NCBI GenBank assembly: GCA_026707545.1
Contig: JAPOWR010000001.1
Span: 2,757,778 to 2,821,777 of the forward strand
Length of the DNA: 64,000 nt
Reading direction: 5' to 3'
From: Acidobacteriota bacterium
GTDB lineage: Bacteria; Acidobacteriota; Thermoanaerobaculia; Multivoradales; Multivoraceae
This document shows, one piece after another, positions 53,023 through 63,016 of the stretch (position 1 is its first letter; each line of letters opens with the position of its first letter). The position numbers were made by a program, and so were the translations under genes. The notes under the pieces were generated by a model that was not told where the DNA came from, made no database searches, and saw only the letters and a list, made by a program, of their open reading frames with translations.

Positions 53023-55005
53023 ATGCTAGCCGTCGTGTTCCGCCAACTCCGTTGGGGCCTCGGAGCACTCCAGGGCCTCCTCCTCTGCACCGCCGCCCAC
53101 GCACAGTACGGCGCCGCGAACGGTGAATGGCGCGATCACGGCGGCGACGACGGGTTCACGCGCTACACGGCGCTCGAGCAGATCGACGGCTCGAACTTCG
53201 CCCGGCTCGAGCCGGCGTGGAAGTGGGCGTCCGCCGACTCGCGGATCGAGGCGAACTCGCCGTACCGGCGGCAGGTGTTCCGGTCCTCGCCGCTCGTCAT
53301 TGACGGACGCCTCTACATCCCGACCGAGCTCAGCCAGGTCGCGGCGCTTGACGCCGCGACGGGCGAGGAACTCTGGGTCTACGACCCGAAGAGCTACGAG
53401 CGCGGCAAGCCGGCACAGAGCAATTACTACACCCGCGGTCTCGAGTACTGGACCGACGGCGAACAGGAACGCCTGTTCATCGCCACAATCGGCAAGCAGC
53501 TCATCTCGGTCGATCCGGCCACCGGCCTGCCCGACCGCGGCTTCGGCGAGGACGGCGTCGTCGAGCTGTCCCGCAACCTCGGCCGAGACAACATCGTGCT
53601 CCGGAACATCAGCCACGGCCAGCCGGTGATCGTCGTCGGGGACACGATCGTGGTCGGCTCCCGCATCTTCGACTTCCCGCTCCAGAACAACAACCCGCCC
53701 GGCCACGTGCGTGGCTACGACGTCCGCACCGGCGAGTTCAAGTGGCGCTTCCACACGATCCCCCAGGAGGGCGAGGAGTTCGTGGAGACCTGGGAGAACG
53801 ACTCCTGGAAGATCACCGGCAACGCGAACGTATGGGCACCGATGACCGCGGACCAGGAGCTGGGCTACGTCTACCTGGCAACGAGCACGCCGACCAGCGA
53901 TTACTACGGCGGGCTGCGGCACGGCGACAACGTCTACTCCGAGAGCCTGATCTGCGTCGACGCGGCGACCGGCGAGCGGGTCTGGCACTTCCAGACCGTC
54001 CACCACGGCGTCTGGGACTACGACATCGCCTCGGCGCCGAACCTGATCGACATCGTCGTCGAAGGCAAGCTGATCAAGGCCGTCGCCCAGGTCTCGAAGA
54101 CCGCGTTCACCTACGTGTTCGATCGCGCGACCGGCGAGCAGGTGTGGCCGATCGAGGAGCGGCCCGTTCCCTGGGAGAGCACGGTCCCGGGCGAGAAACT
54201 GTCCAGGACCCAGCCGTTCCCGACGAAGCCGCCGGCGTTCGACCGCCAGGGAGTCAGCGAGGACGACCTGATCGACTTCACGCCGGAACTGCGGGCCGAG
54301 GCGCTCAGACTCGCCGAGAAGTTCATCCTCGGGCCGATGTTCATGCCGCTGATCCGCCGCGGCGAGGGCGGCAAGGAAGCGATCCTGGCCGTGCCCGGAG
54401 CGGGCGGCGGCGCGAACCATCCGGGGGCCGCGGCCGACCCTGAGACCGGGATGCTCTATGTGCAGTCGTTGACCCGACCCTCGGGGATGGCACTGGTCAA
54501 GCCGGACGGAGCGCGGAGCTTCTGGCCCTACGTCCTAGACCGCGTGTCAACCGCCGGGCCGCGGGGCCTGCCGCTCCTCAAACCGCCGTACAGGCGGATC
54601 ACCGCGATCGACCTGAACCGGGGCGACATCGCCTGGCAGGTGCCGCTCGGCGACGGACCGCGCAACCATCCCGCGATTCGCCACCTGAACCTGGGGCCGT
54701 TGGGCGGACACTCGTCGAGCGCGGTGACGGAGGGCGGCATCCTGGTCACGAAGACGCTCGTCGTCACGCATGCCGCACGTTTCGAGGTCTACAACGACCG
54801 CTCGACGGTGCTCGGCAGCTCGCTCCAGGCCTACGACAAGTTCACCGGCGAGCTGCTGGCCGAGGTGCTCACCGAGCGCGCCCTGCACGGCGCTCCGGTC
54901 AGCTACATGCAGGACGGGCGGCAGTACATCTCCGTCACCGGCGGCGGCATGACCCAACCCGCGGAACTGATCGCTTTCGCCCTTCCGGAGACCGCGGAGC
55001 AGTAA
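53023..55005 (+). CDS. PQQ-dependent dehydrogenase (quinoprotein)
   Basis: 660-residue periplasmic quinoprotein with an eight-bladed propeller. The signal peptide ends in CTAAHAQ. Typical features are FTRYTALEQIDGSNFARLEPAW, RSSPLVIDGRLYIPTE, ALDAATGEELWVYDP, the HHGVWDYDIASAPNLIDI segment shared with membrane glucose dehydrogenases, and AGGGANHPGAAADPETGMLY. There is no fused cytochrome c domain or N-terminal membrane domain. The alcohol or sugar substrate is unclear. The next gene starts 13 bp later, so both are in one operon, and the product there may be a partner. PQQ synthesis genes are not in the window. Confidence 0.88.
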   Translation: MLAVVFRQLRWGLGALQGLLLCTAAHAQYGAANGEWRDHGGDDGFTRYTALEQIDGSNFARLEPAWKWASADSRIEANSPYRRQVFRSSPLVIDGRLYIPTELSQVAALDAATGEELWVYDPKSYERGKPAQSNYYTRGLEYWTDGEQERLFIATIGKQLISVDPATGLPDRGFGEDGVVELSRNLGRDNIVLRNISHGQPVIVVGDTIVVGSRIFDFPLQNNNPPGHVRGYDVRTGEFKWRFHTIPQEGEEFVETWENDSWKITGNANVWAPMTADQELGYVYLATSTPTSDYYGGLRHGDNVYSESLICVDAATGERVWHFQTVHHGVWDYDIASAPNLIDIVVEGKLIKAVAQVSKTAFTYVFDRATGEQVWPIEERPVPWESTVPGEKLSRTQPFPTKPPAFDRQGVSEDDLIDFTPELRAEALRLAEKFILGPMFMPLIRRGEGGKEAILAVPGAGGGANHPGAAADPETGMLYVQSLTRPSGMALVKPDGARSFWPYVLDRVSTAGPRGLPLLKPPYRRITAIDLNRGDIAWQVPLGDGPRNHPAIRHLNLGPLGGHSSSAVTEGGILVTKTLVVTHAARFEVYNDRSTVLGSSLQAYDKFTGELLAEVLTERALHGAPVSYMQDGRQYISVTGGGMTQPAELIAFALPETAEQ

Positions 55006-55018
55006 GGAGAAACAGCCG

Positions 55019-56038
55019 ATGCGAACCTATCTCCCCGTCGCCGCCGCCATCTTCGGTCTGTGCGGCGCGGCCGCCGCCCAGGACGACCTTCCCCGCACCG
55101 CGACCGGCCGGCCGGACCTCTCGGGCACCTACGACATCGCCACCCGCACGCCGATGGTGCGCGATCCGAAGTACGGCGACGACCCGTACATGAGCGCCGA
55201 AGATGCGCACGGGATCGCGGCCGCGACCGAGGCGGCCAAGGTCGCGGCCGACGTTCCCAGCGACCCAGACCGCAAGGCTCCGCCGGTCGGCGGCGACGGC
55301 CACCGCAGCAACATCGGCGGTCACAACCCGTTCTGGTTCGACTTCGGGACGATCCCGTTCCAGATCAACGGCAAGCACCGCAACTCGATCATCACGGACC
55401 CTCCTGACGGCCGGTTGCCGCCCAAGACGGAGCGTGGACAGGCGCTTACGCCACGCGGCCTCGGCGCCTACAACCGGAACCCGGGCGGGGCCTGGTGGCT
55501 CGAAACCGGCGAGAACCTCTACGACGAACCGGAAGTCCAGACCCTGGGCACGCGGTGCCTCTACGCCGGCGGCCCCACGGTGCCGGTCCGGCCGTCCGCC
55601 TACAACAACCTGAAGACGATCACGCAGACCGACACCCACGTGGCGATTCACGTCGAGTGGATGCACTGGACGCGGATCGTCCGCCTCGACGCGAAGCACG
55701 CGCCTCCCGACTACCGCTCGTTCGGCGGCGATTCGATCGGCTGGTGGGAAGACGACACCCTGGTCGTCGAGACGACGAACTTCTTGCGCGCGCCGCACGT
55801 TCCGCACGACGGGTTGCGCGTCGTCGAGCGTTTCAAGCGGCTTGACCCGGACACCCTGTTCTACGAGTTCACCGTCGAGGACTCCGACTACACCGCGCCG
55901 TACACCGGCTCCCTGCCCTGGCCCCGAACCGGTAAACGTCTCTACGAGTACGCCTGCCACGAAGGGAACTACTCCATGGGCAACATGCTGCGCGGCGCGC
56001 GGCTACTGGAGAAGGAGGCGCGCGAGACGCAGCGCTGA
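55019..56038 (+). CDS. Secreted conserved protein of unknown function
   Basis: 339 residues with a signal peptide (VAAAIFGLCGAAAAQ). The opening DLPRTATGRPDLSGTYD and the segment IITDPPDGRLPPKTERGQAL match a family seen often in Acidobacteriota and marine Proteobacteria, usually uncharacterised. Further Trp- and Asp-rich motifs occur (AIHVEWMHWTRIVRLDAKHA and DSIGWWEDDTLVVETTNF). It follows the PQQ enzyme by 13 bp with a good Shine-Dalgarno (AAGGAGAA), suggesting a linked role. I cannot assign a function. Confidence 0.75.
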   Translation: MRTYLPVAAAIFGLCGAAAAQDDLPRTATGRPDLSGTYDIATRTPMVRDPKYGDDPYMSAEDAHGIAAATEAAKVAADVPSDPDRKAPPVGGDGHRSNIGGHNPFWFDFGTIPFQINGKHRNSIITDPPDGRLPPKTERGQALTPRGLGAYNRNPGGAWWLETGENLYDEPEVQTLGTRCLYAGGPTVPVRPSAYNNLKTITQTDTHVAIHVEWMHWTRIVRLDAKHAPPDYRSFGGDSIGWWEDDTLVVETTNFLRAPHVPHDGLRVVERFKRLDPDTLFYEFTVEDSDYTAPYTGSLPWPRTGKRLYEYACHEGNYSMGNMLRGARLLEKEARETQR

Positions 56039-56126
56039 GCCGCCGGCGCCGCGCTGATACCCTCCCTCCGGCCCAGCCCACAGACCGGCGCTTCCGAAGC
56101 GCCCCTCGACGCTCCGGAAGTCCCTT

Positions 56127-57545
56127 CTGGCTAACCAAGTACTCGATCCGTACACCGTACGCCACGGCGAGGCCGTCGCCCCGCCGGCGACCTTCCGGGA
56201 GCGGCTGAAGTACCTCGGACCGAGCCTGATCGTCACCGGCGCCGTGATCGGCTCCGGCGAGTTGGTGCTCACGACGAGCCTGGGCGCCGTCGCCGGCTTC
56301 ACCCTGCTCTGGTGGATGCTCCTCTCCTGCTGGTGCAAGTCGCTGGTCCAGGCGGAGATGGCTCGCTACACGATCGAGTCGGGCGACACCTACCTGCGCG
56401 CGATGAACCGGCTGCCCGGGCGGATCTGGAGGATCTCCTGGCCGATCTGGCTCGGGCTGATCGCCTACGTTCCCGGCACGATGGGACTGGGCGGCATCAT
56501 CGGCGGCGCCGGCCAGTCGATGTCCTTCCTCGCCTCGCTGGGAAACATCGAACTCGACGGCGTTCTCTGCACCGGCCTCATCGCCGTCGTCTGCTCGATC
56601 ATCCTCGGCACCGGCTCCTACAAGTGGCTGGAGCGGGTCATGCTGCCCCTGGTCCTCGCCTTCACCTTCTGCACGCTGGTCTGCCTGATCGCGATGCAGT
56701 TCACGGAGTTCCGCACCTCGCCGGGCGAGATCCTCGGCGGCATGAAGCCGGACATGACTCTGTTCGTCGCGGTCGCGGCACTGGCTCTCTCCGCCTACGG
56801 CTACACCGGCACGACCTCGGGCGACATCTCGTCCTACACCTACTGGTGCATCGAGAAGGGCTATCCCAGCCTGCTCGGCGCGGACCGTAGCGATCCGGCC
56901 TGGGAGTCACATGCGCGCGGCTGGATGCGGGTGCTGCACACGGACGTCTGGCTCGCCCTGCTCATCGTCACCTGCGCCACGATCCCCTACTACATCCTCG
57001 GCGCCGGGGTGCTCAACAAGATGGGGCTGACGCCGGAGGGGAACGACGAGACGATCGGAGCCCTCTCCAACATCTTCACCCAGACCCTCGGCCTCTGGGC
57101 GGTGTGGATCTTCGCGATCGGCGCCTTCTGCATCCTCTTCTCGACCGTGCTTTCGGGAGCCGGGGGCGGCGGCCGCTCGATCCCGGACTACCTGATGGAA
57201 ATGGGGCTGATCGAGCGCTCCAACCTGGCGCTGCGCAAGAAGATCATCCGCGGCTACCTGGTCTGCCTGCCCCTGGCCGCCTTCGGGATCTACTACTTCG
57301 TCACCGACTTCGTCATCCTGATCATGGTCGGCGGCCTGACCTCGGCGATCTTCCTGCCGATTCAGGCAGGCGCCACCCTGTGGCTCCAACGGACGCGGAT
57401 GGACCCACGGATCCGGCCGCGCCGGCTGACCTACGTCGGCATCTGGGTCGTGTTCGTGTTCGAGGCCGCGATGGCGCTCCTGGTCATCCGCTACGTCGTG
57501 CTTGCCGACCAGTTCGACTGGCTGTTCGGCTACCTGTTCGGCTGA
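56127..57545 (+). CDS. Nramp-like divalent metal transporter (start uncertain, possibly CTG)
   Basis: About 472 residues with some eleven helices, related to Nramp carriers: [20 protein letters not shown] in the first helix region, where classical Nramp has DPGN, and [12 protein letters not shown] plus [18 protein letters not shown] later. The first GTG in frame (56244) lies within the first helix and would truncate the family core. Upstream, the frame is open and gives [16 protein letters not shown]. The only reasonable start I find is a CTG at 56127 with GGAAG six bases before it. The departure from DPGN means the transported ion is uncertain; members of this branch may not carry manganese or iron. 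Confidence 0.72.
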   Translation: MANQVLDPYTVRHGEAVAPPATFRERLKYLGPSLIVTGAVIGSGELVLTTSLGAVAGFTLLWWMLLSCWCKSLVQAEMARYTIESGDTYLRAMNRLPGRIWRISWPIWLGLIAYVPGTMGLGGIIGGAGQSMSFLASLGNIELDGVLCTGLIAVVCSIILGTGSYKWLERVMLPLVLAFTFCTLVCLIAMQFTEFRTSPGEILGGMKPDMTLFVAVAALALSAYGYTGTTSGDISSYTYWCIEKGYPSLLGADRSDPAWESHARGWMRVLHTDVWLALLIVTCATIPYYILGAGVLNKMGLTPEGNDETIGALSNIFTQTLGLWAVWIFAIGAFCILFSTVLSGAGGGGRSIPDYLMEMGLIERSNLALRKKIIRGYLVCLPLAAFGIYYFVTDFVILIMVGGLTSAIFLPIQAGATLWLQRTRMDPRIRPRRLTYVGIWVVFVFEAAMALLVIRYVVLADQFDWLFGYLFG

Positions 57546-57555
57546 AAACACTGGG

Positions 57556-57626
57556 TGCGCCGGCCTTCTGGCCGGCAGCGTCGGCCGGCCTTCTGGCCGG
57601 CATCCGGCGCGAAGCGCCGGCTCCGC
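57556..57626. repeat. GC-rich hairpin cluster with a tandem 17-bp unit
   Basis: CGGCCTTCTGGCCGGCA occurs twice in direct repeat, about 28 bp apart (first at about 57562, second at about 57586), and each unit can fold on itself. A further stem CCGGCGC-GAA-GCGCCGG follows at about 57604. The block lies between the Nramp-like gene and the DUF3500 gene and could terminate or process the upstream transcript. Confidence 0.6.
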
Positions 57627-57649
57627 CAGGCGCTACGATGCGAAGCACC

Positions 57650-58834
57650 ATGACTCGCTATCTCCTCACAATCACCCTCGCCCTGCTGACGGCCGGAGCC
57701 GCCCTCGCCCAGCGCCCCGGCGATCGCACCGACCGGATGCGGGAACGCAGCCGCCAGATCGACGCCCGGCTCGCCGACGACCCCTACGTCGGTATCCACG
57801 GCAGTTCCGGCATCCAGCGCGGCCTGTTCAGGATCGAGTCGACCGGCGTGTCGACGGAACCGGTCCGCCTGGCCGCCGGGAAGTTCCTGGCAGCCCTCTC
57901 GGCCGAACAGCGCGCGAAGACGACATTCGCGGTCGACGACGACGAGTGGCGCAAGTGGATGAACCAGCACTTCTACGTGCGCCAGGGTGTTGGCTTCGAC
58001 GAGATGAACGAAACCCAACGCGAAGCCGCCTTCGGCTTGATGCGCGCGTCGCTCAGCGCGGACGGACTCAAGCTGAGCCGCGACATCATGAACCTCAACC
58101 GCACCCTCGGCGAACTGAATGACAACAGCTTCGACGAGTACAACGAGTGGCTGTACTGGATCACCGTAATGGGCGAGCCCTCGGCCGACCAGCCCTGGGG
58201 CTGGCAGGTCGACGGCCACCACCTGATCATCAACTACTTCGTGCTCGGCGACCAGGTCGTGATGACGCCCCTGTTCGTCGGCTCGGAGCCTGTCATCGCC
58301 GAGTCCGGCAAGTTCAAGGGCACGGCGATCATGCAGCGGGAACAGGACAATGGTCTCGCGCTGATTCGCTCCCTCTCCCCGGAGCAACAGGCCAGGGCGA
58401 TCATCGAGACCTCGAAGGACGGCAACGACAACCTCGGCGAGGCCTTCAGCGACAACATCGTGCTCGACTACGCCGGCATCCCCGCCGCCGAGCTGTCAGC
58501 CAAGGCCAGGGAGCGACTGCTCGATCTGATTGGCCTCTACATCCACAATCTGCGCGAAGGCCACGCCAGGGTGCGGATGGCGGAGGTGGAAGCCCACCTG
58601 GACGAAACCCACTTCGCCTGGATCGGCGCCACGGACGAGGATGCCGTCTTCTACTACCGCATCCACAGCCCGGTCATCCTGATCGAGTTCGACCACCAGC
58701 GGCCCGTCGGCATCCGCCATCTCGTCGAAGGCCGCTCGCCTATCCGCCAGCACATCCACGCAGTCGTGCGGACGCCGAACGGCAACGACTATGGCAAGGA
58801 CCTGCTACGGCAGCACTACGAGCGGGACCACTAA
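57650..58834 (+). CDS. Secreted DUF3500 family protein
   Basis: 394 residues with a signal peptide ([17 protein letters not shown]). The DUF3500 signature is [20 protein letters not shown] followed by [11 protein letters not shown]. An early [20 protein letters not shown] and a late [20 protein letters not shown] with LIEFDHQ also match. The function of DUF3500 is unknown; conserved His and Asp residues suggest metal-dependent chemistry. An ATG four codons upstream (57638) is an equal alternative. The upstream open frame is a shadow of the Nramp gene. Confidence 0.82.
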   Translation: MTRYLLTITLALLTAGAALAQRPGDRTDRMRERSRQIDARLADDPYVGIHGSSGIQRGLFRIESTGVSTEPVRLAAGKFLAALSAEQRAKTTFAVDDDEWRKWMNQHFYVRQGVGFDEMNETQREAAFGLMRASLSADGLKLSRDIMNLNRTLGELNDNSFDEYNEWLYWITVMGEPSADQPWGWQVDGHHLIINYFVLGDQVVMTPLFVGSEPVIAESGKFKGTAIMQREQDNGLALIRSLSPEQQARAIIETSKDGNDNLGEAFSDNIVLDYAGIPAAELSAKARERLLDLIGLYIHNLREGHARVRMAEVEAHLDETHFAWIGATDEDAVFYYRIHSPVILIEFDHQRPVGIRHLVEGRSPIRQHIHAVVRTPNGNDYGKDLLRQHYERDH

Positions 58835-58877
58835 GGTCGCCGCTTCGCGGCGGCAATGTGCTACCGTGTGCGTCATC

Positions 58878-59171
58878 ATGGCTGGAACGGATGTCGGGAC
58901 GTCGCAAGTAGGTATCCGGGCCCTACGTCAGAACCTCAGCGTCTACCTTCGGCGCATCCATCGCGGCGAACGGTTCGAGGTGACCGATCGTGGCAGGCCC
59001 GTCGCCCTGCTCATACCGCTCGGGGGAGACCTTTCTCCTGTGGAGCGACTCGTAGCTCAAGGGCGAGCGGCGATGCCGGCAGGGAACGTGCTCGATCTAC
59101 CGCCACCGTCCGGCGAGTCGTCGACGGCGGCGAGCGACGCCCTCATCACGGACCGCGACGATCGCCTGTAA
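58878..59171 (+). CDS. Phd-family antitoxin
   Basis: 97 residues. The N-terminal VGIRALRQNLSVYLRRIHRG and FEVTDRGRPVALLIPLGG are the Phd/YefM DNA-binding fold. The acidic C-terminus (SGESSTAASDALITDRDD) probably neutralises the toxin. The toxin gene begins six bases after its stop. A small GCCGC-TTCG-CGGCG hairpin lies just upstream at about 58836, in the space after the DUF3500 gene. Confidence 0.85.
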   Translation: MAGTDVGTSQVGIRALRQNLSVYLRRIHRGERFEVTDRGRPVALLIPLGGDLSPVERLVAQGRAAMPAGNVLDLPPPSGESSTAASDALITDRDDRL

Positions 59172-59177
59172 CCCGCG

Positions 59178-59567
59178 GTGATCTACCTCGACTCCTCGGC
59201 CATCATCAAGCTCGTCGTCGCGGAGCCGGAGTCGAACGCACTCCGCGCCTACCTGGCCGAGCACGAGGGCCATGTGTCGAGCGGCCTCGCGCGGGTCGAG
59301 GTCGTTCGAGCGCTGCGCCGGACGAACGACAGACCAGCCGTGCTGCGCTATGCCGACCAGGTACTCGAGAGGATCGTGCTGGTCGCCGTGGACGGACCGG
59401 TCATTGCCAGCGCGGCATCCCTGGACCCACCGCTACTGCGAAGCCTGGACGCCATCCACCTCGCCACGGCACTTTCGCTGGAAGAACTCGACGCTCTGGT
59501 GACCTACGACCGGCGCCTCGGCGCCGCCGCTAAAGAGGCGGGGCTGGTCGTCGCGTCGCCGGACTGA
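59178..59567 (+). CDS. VapC-type PIN-domain toxin
   Basis: 129 residues from a GTG at 59178. PIN acidic residues are complete: Asp5 in IYLDSSAIIKL, Glu in ARVEVVRALRR, Asp in SLDAIHLATAL and Asp in VTYDRRLG. It is therefore probably an active ribonuclease held in check by the preceding Phd-type antitoxin. It converges on the MerC-like gene with one base between the stops. It resembles the first PIN toxin in the window only at family level. Confidence 0.88.
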   Translation: MIYLDSSAIIKLVVAEPESNALRAYLAEHEGHVSSGLARVEVVRALRRTNDRPAVLRYADQVLERIVLVAVDGPVIASAASLDPPLLRSLDAIHLATALSLEELDALVTYDRRLGAAAKEAGLVVASPD

Positions 59568-59568
59568 G

Positions 59569-59997
59569 TCAGCCGTCTTGATCCGCCTGCTCCTCGTCGG
59601 CACATACGGCACAGGAGGCAGCGTGGCAAAGACGGGCGCTCAACACCATGGCGCCCGCGATCGTCAGGCTGCCGGCGGACGACGTCACCGTTTCGGGTAG
59701 CGGCTCGAGCCAGCCAGCCAGGGAAGCCGCCCAAAGCGCCGATCCCCCGGCAAAGGTGAGGATCACGGGCGCGCTCCGGCGGGCCGGGCCCAGGAGGAGC
59801 ATCGCCGCGCCGAGAAGAACGGTCCCGGCCCAGGCGCCCCGTTCGACGCCTTCAGAGAGCGCGAGCGCGGGCGCCGCTACCACCAGGACCGGCGTGAGTG
59901 CGCAGTGCAAGCCGCACAAGGCCGCGGCGCACGCCGCGAGCCGCGAGCCGCGAGCCAGGTACGAGAACGACGGGACGGTCGCGAGAGAGTTGCTCAT
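59569..59997 (-). CDS. MerC-domain membrane protein
   Basis: 142 residues with about four helices. The first helix region has CAAALCGLHCALTPVLVV, the MerC-type Cys-Gly-x-His-Cys signature, and the C-terminus has CHAASCAVCADEE with further Cys. MerC proteins transport mercuric ions in resistance operons; many chromosomal members have no known role. No merA, merR or merT is near. It stops 15 bp... on the same strand after the large propeller gene lies upstream of nothing else, so it is probably transcribed alone. Confidence 0.72.
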   Translation of the reverse strand: MSNSLATVPSFSYLARGSRLAACAAALCGLHCALTPVLVVAAPALALSEGVERGAWAGTVLLGAAMLLLGPARRSAPVILTFAGGSALWAASLAGWLEPLPETVTSSAGSLTIAGAMVLSARLCHAASCAVCADEEQADQDG

Positions 59998-60012
59998 GAC
60001 GTCGGGCGAAGG

Positions 60013-62838
60013 TTACTCCACCGTCACCCAGATCGGGGACGACCAGGCCATGTTGCCGTCGACCTGGATCACCCGCACGTAGTAGAGGTGCTCGCCAGGT
60101 TCGACGTCGGCGTCGGCGAACTCGAGGCTGACGTCGGCCTCAAGGTTCTGGCGGTTGTAGAGGAAGGTCTGGTCGCGGATGATGTCGATCTGGCGGATCG
60201 GCGTCGTGCCGATGACCCGCACGCTGAGCCGGAAGTCGCCGTCGGCGGTCAGGATGTCGCCCTGGAGGTACTCCCTCCCGCCTGTCCGCAGCCGGTAGTC
60301 GAGGATGATGTTGTCCGTCGCGCCGTAGCTGTGGCGCTTCTTCATCGCGTCGAGCATCCCTTCGCGGCTGAACTCCTCGGCGATCGTGGCGGCGTAGGAG
60401 ATGTGGGTCGAGAGGTGGTCCGACGCGGCCTGGACGCCCAGTTTGTAGCCCTTGGCCCAAGCGTTCCAGACGTAGCCCTCCGGCCGGAAGCCGCCCGGCG
60501 CTGAGCGCAGGTTGCCCGTGCGGGCCGCGCGCGGTGCGCCTTCGTACTCGTTCGACACCCGGTCGCCCTGGTAGATCTCGACCAGGGGTTCGACCTCCGG
60601 GTCGTTGTCGCGCCAGTCGGTCCCCATGCTCGAGGCCGACGTGTGGGAGATGGCGATCCCGTCGTGCTCCTTCAGGTACTCGTAGAGTCTCGCCGCGCCC
60701 TCCTCGTGAGTCCGCTCCGCCTCGGTGACCGGCAGGGTCGGCTTGCCGCGCTCCGCGAACAGGATGTTCCGGTGCCCGTCGGGAAAGGAGATGCTCCGCT
60801 CGTAGCCGTAGAAGGGCTGAAAGCGGCCGGAGACCGAGAAGACGTCGACCGTCTGGTGCAGGAGCCAGTTGATGTACTCGATGTCCGGGCCGCCGAGGAA
60901 GTTGTGCTCGCTGGCCAGAAGGAAGTCGAGCGAGGCGACATCCATCGCGTAGCGGTAGGTCTGGATCAGCGAGCCGTCGTTGTTGCCGTCCATCGAGATC
61001 TCGGTGTGGCGGTGGGTGTCGCCGCGGTAGATGCGGTACGTCTTCCCTTCGGACTCGATCTCGTAGTTGCGGATTCGCTCCAGGTCCTCCGCCTCGTTCT
61101 CGTGGATCACGTAGGCCGGCACCTCGTCGACGATCAGGGCCACCAGTTTCGGCGGCACGACCTTCGTCATCAGGCGCGGCAGTTTCGCGGCGTAGACGTC
61201 GGCATGCTCGAACAGGAAGCCCGAGTAGTCCCGGTTGTCCGTCGGCCAGCTCGCCCAGACGTCGCCGTTGCCGTCCGCGGCCAGCCCCCAGCGGGCGTCC
61301 TGACGAAAGCGCGTCATCGGGATGTGCTGGGGCCGGAGCCAGCGGTCGCCCTGGAGCGTCGTGCTCCAGACCTCCCAGGACGCCCGGTGGGCCGGTGACT
61401 CGCTGAGGATGTCGGCCTGGCGGGTGGTCCGGTGCCGGAAGTGGAGCCAGATGCGTCCGTCGGCGTCCGGGAAGAGGACCGGGAAGTCGTTGTAACCCTG
61501 GAGTTCCTCGGGTAGCGCCTCGTTGATGTCCGCGGCCGGCGACCGCCACTCCCAGCCGTCGTGGACCGCGACGTTCATCGTCCGCCACTCGTAGAGCCGC
61601 GTACCCTCCCGGTTGAGCACCCAGCCGGTGTCCTTGCCCCAGTTCACACCGCTCTCGTTCCACGCCGCCCACACCCTGTCCTGCCCGTCGACGGCAAGGC
61701 TCAGGTGCGCCTCGTACTTGTCCGTCGAGGCGACCGCCATCTCCTCGCCCCACTCGCCGCCGGCCCAGCGGCGCACCAGCACGTCGTAGTTGCCGGCGCC
61801 GTAGCTGTCCCAGCCGACGTACACGCCGCCCTTCGAGTCCGCGACGATCACGGGCTCCCAGTCGTTCGCCGGCGACGACGAGACCTGCTCCGCCTCGGAC
61901 CAGCGTTCGCCGTCGTAGCGGCGGGCGAAGACGTCGGCGGCACCGTCGCGGAAGCCCTGCCAGACCAGCCAGAGATTGCCTTCGGCGTCCGTCGCCAGGT
62001 TGTGGAATACATCCGGCTGCGGCGCCTCGGTGAGGCGCTCCGCGGACGACCATGCCTCACCGTCGAGGACGCGCGCGTAGAGATCCCAGTTGCCGGCGAC
62101 CTGAGCCGAGTAGACGACCCAGGGGCGGCCGTCCCCGTCGCGGCCCATCTTCACCAGATAGTGATCGCCGGGCTGCTCCGTCAGAGTCTGGACCTCTCCC
62201 CAGCCCTGCCCGTCGAACCGCCGCGCCAGCACCTCGTTCGCGTTGTCCCGGTAGCCGAGCCAGGCGGCCCAGACCTCGTCGCCGTCACTGCCGAGGACCG
62301 TGGAGAAGTCGTTCTGGTAGTCGTCGGAGGTCAGCCGCTCGACCCCGGGCACGCGCTCGACCGTCACGTCGCCGCCCAGGAACCGCAGCCGCCGCCCGAC
62401 CGCGACATCGGCGAGCCGGACCTCGAACTCGCCGTTGGCGGTGGCGAACATCAGGCGCGAGCCGCCGTTGCCCCGCACGTCGACGACCAGTCCGGGCGAC
62501 CGGTAGTACTCGATCCGACCAACAGTCTGGGTCTCGTGCATGGCGCGGGGGGTGAAGTTCTGCCCCTGGTAGCTGGCGAACTTCCAGGTGTTGCCGGACA
62601 CTTCCTCACCCGGCCGGGGACGCCAGTTCCGCATTCCGAGGAGTTCTCCGCCCGAGATCTCGACGGAGCCGTCCCAGTCGCGGGCCGCGGCGTCATTCAC
62701 GCCGAGGCGGACGAGCAGGGAGACGACATCGTCGGCGGCGAGGGCGCCGGCTTCCTGCGCCGCGGCGGGCGGACACAGAACGAACAGGGCGGCTGCCGCC
62801 ACGGCAGCCGAAGCGAAGGCGACCTTGTTGTGTGACAT
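60013..62838 (-). CDS. Large secreted beta-propeller with PHP/DUF3604-like metallohydrolase domain
   Basis: 941 residues with a signal peptide (AAAALFVLCPPAAAQ). Residues about 40-150 form a beta domain, then some eight propeller-like repeats follow up to about residue 560 (VWAAWLGYRDNANEVLARRF, LWLVWQGFRDGAADVFARRY, VYVGWDSYGAGNYDVLVRRW). The C-terminal part starts YRIYRGDTHRHTEISMDG, matching the GDxHxHT metal site of DUF3604/PHP-type hydrolases, with LLASEHNFL, IAISHTSASSMGTDW and AASDHLSTHISYA as further ligands. A final beta domain ends the chain. It is longer than typical DUF3604 proteins because of the propeller. The substrate is unknown. Confidence 0.82.
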   Translation of the reverse strand: MSHNKVAFASAAVAAAALFVLCPPAAAQEAGALAADDVVSLLVRLGVNDAAARDWDGSVEISGGELLGMRNWRPRPGEEVSGNTWKFASYQGQNFTPRAMHETQTVGRIEYYRSPGLVVDVRGNGGSRLMFATANGEFEVRLADVAVGRRLRFLGGDVTVERVPGVERLTSDDYQNDFSTVLGSDGDEVWAAWLGYRDNANEVLARRFDGQGWGEVQTLTEQPGDHYLVKMGRDGDGRPWVVYSAQVAGNWDLYARVLDGEAWSSAERLTEAPQPDVFHNLATDAEGNLWLVWQGFRDGAADVFARRYDGERWSEAEQVSSSPANDWEPVIVADSKGGVYVGWDSYGAGNYDVLVRRWAGGEWGEEMAVASTDKYEAHLSLAVDGQDRVWAAWNESGVNWGKDTGWVLNREGTRLYEWRTMNVAVHDGWEWRSPAADINEALPEELQGYNDFPVLFPDADGRIWLHFRHRTTRQADILSESPAHRASWEVWSTTLQGDRWLRPQHIPMTRFRQDARWGLAADGNGDVWASWPTDNRDYSGFLFEHADVYAAKLPRLMTKVVPPKLVALIVDEVPAYVIHENEAEDLERIRNYEIESEGKTYRIYRGDTHRHTEISMDGNNDGSLIQTYRYAMDVASLDFLLASEHNFLGGPDIEYINWLLHQTVDVFSVSGRFQPFYGYERSISFPDGHRNILFAERGKPTLPVTEAERTHEEGAARLYEYLKEHDGIAISHTSASSMGTDWRDNDPEVEPLVEIYQGDRVSNEYEGAPRAARTGNLRSAPGGFRPEGYVWNAWAKGYKLGVQAASDHLSTHISYAATIAEEFSREGMLDAMKKRHSYGATDNIILDYRLRTGGREYLQGDILTADGDFRLSVRVIGTTPIRQIDIIRDQTFLYNRQNLEADVSLEFADADVEPGEHLYYVRVIQVDGNMAWSSPIWVTVE

Positions 62839-63016
62839 CGCCGGCTAGCTTAGCCCGCGCGACTCGAGCTCCTACTTCTCGGAAGCGACACCGGAGCCGC
62901 CAGCAGGACTCGCCACCTGTTGGCCAGCCACGTCCGTCATGGCGGCGGCGAGTGCGAGGAAGTTGACCCACGCCGGTCGTCCGCTAGCATCGGCGCCGCG
63001 CGCCCGCTTGGCAGAC

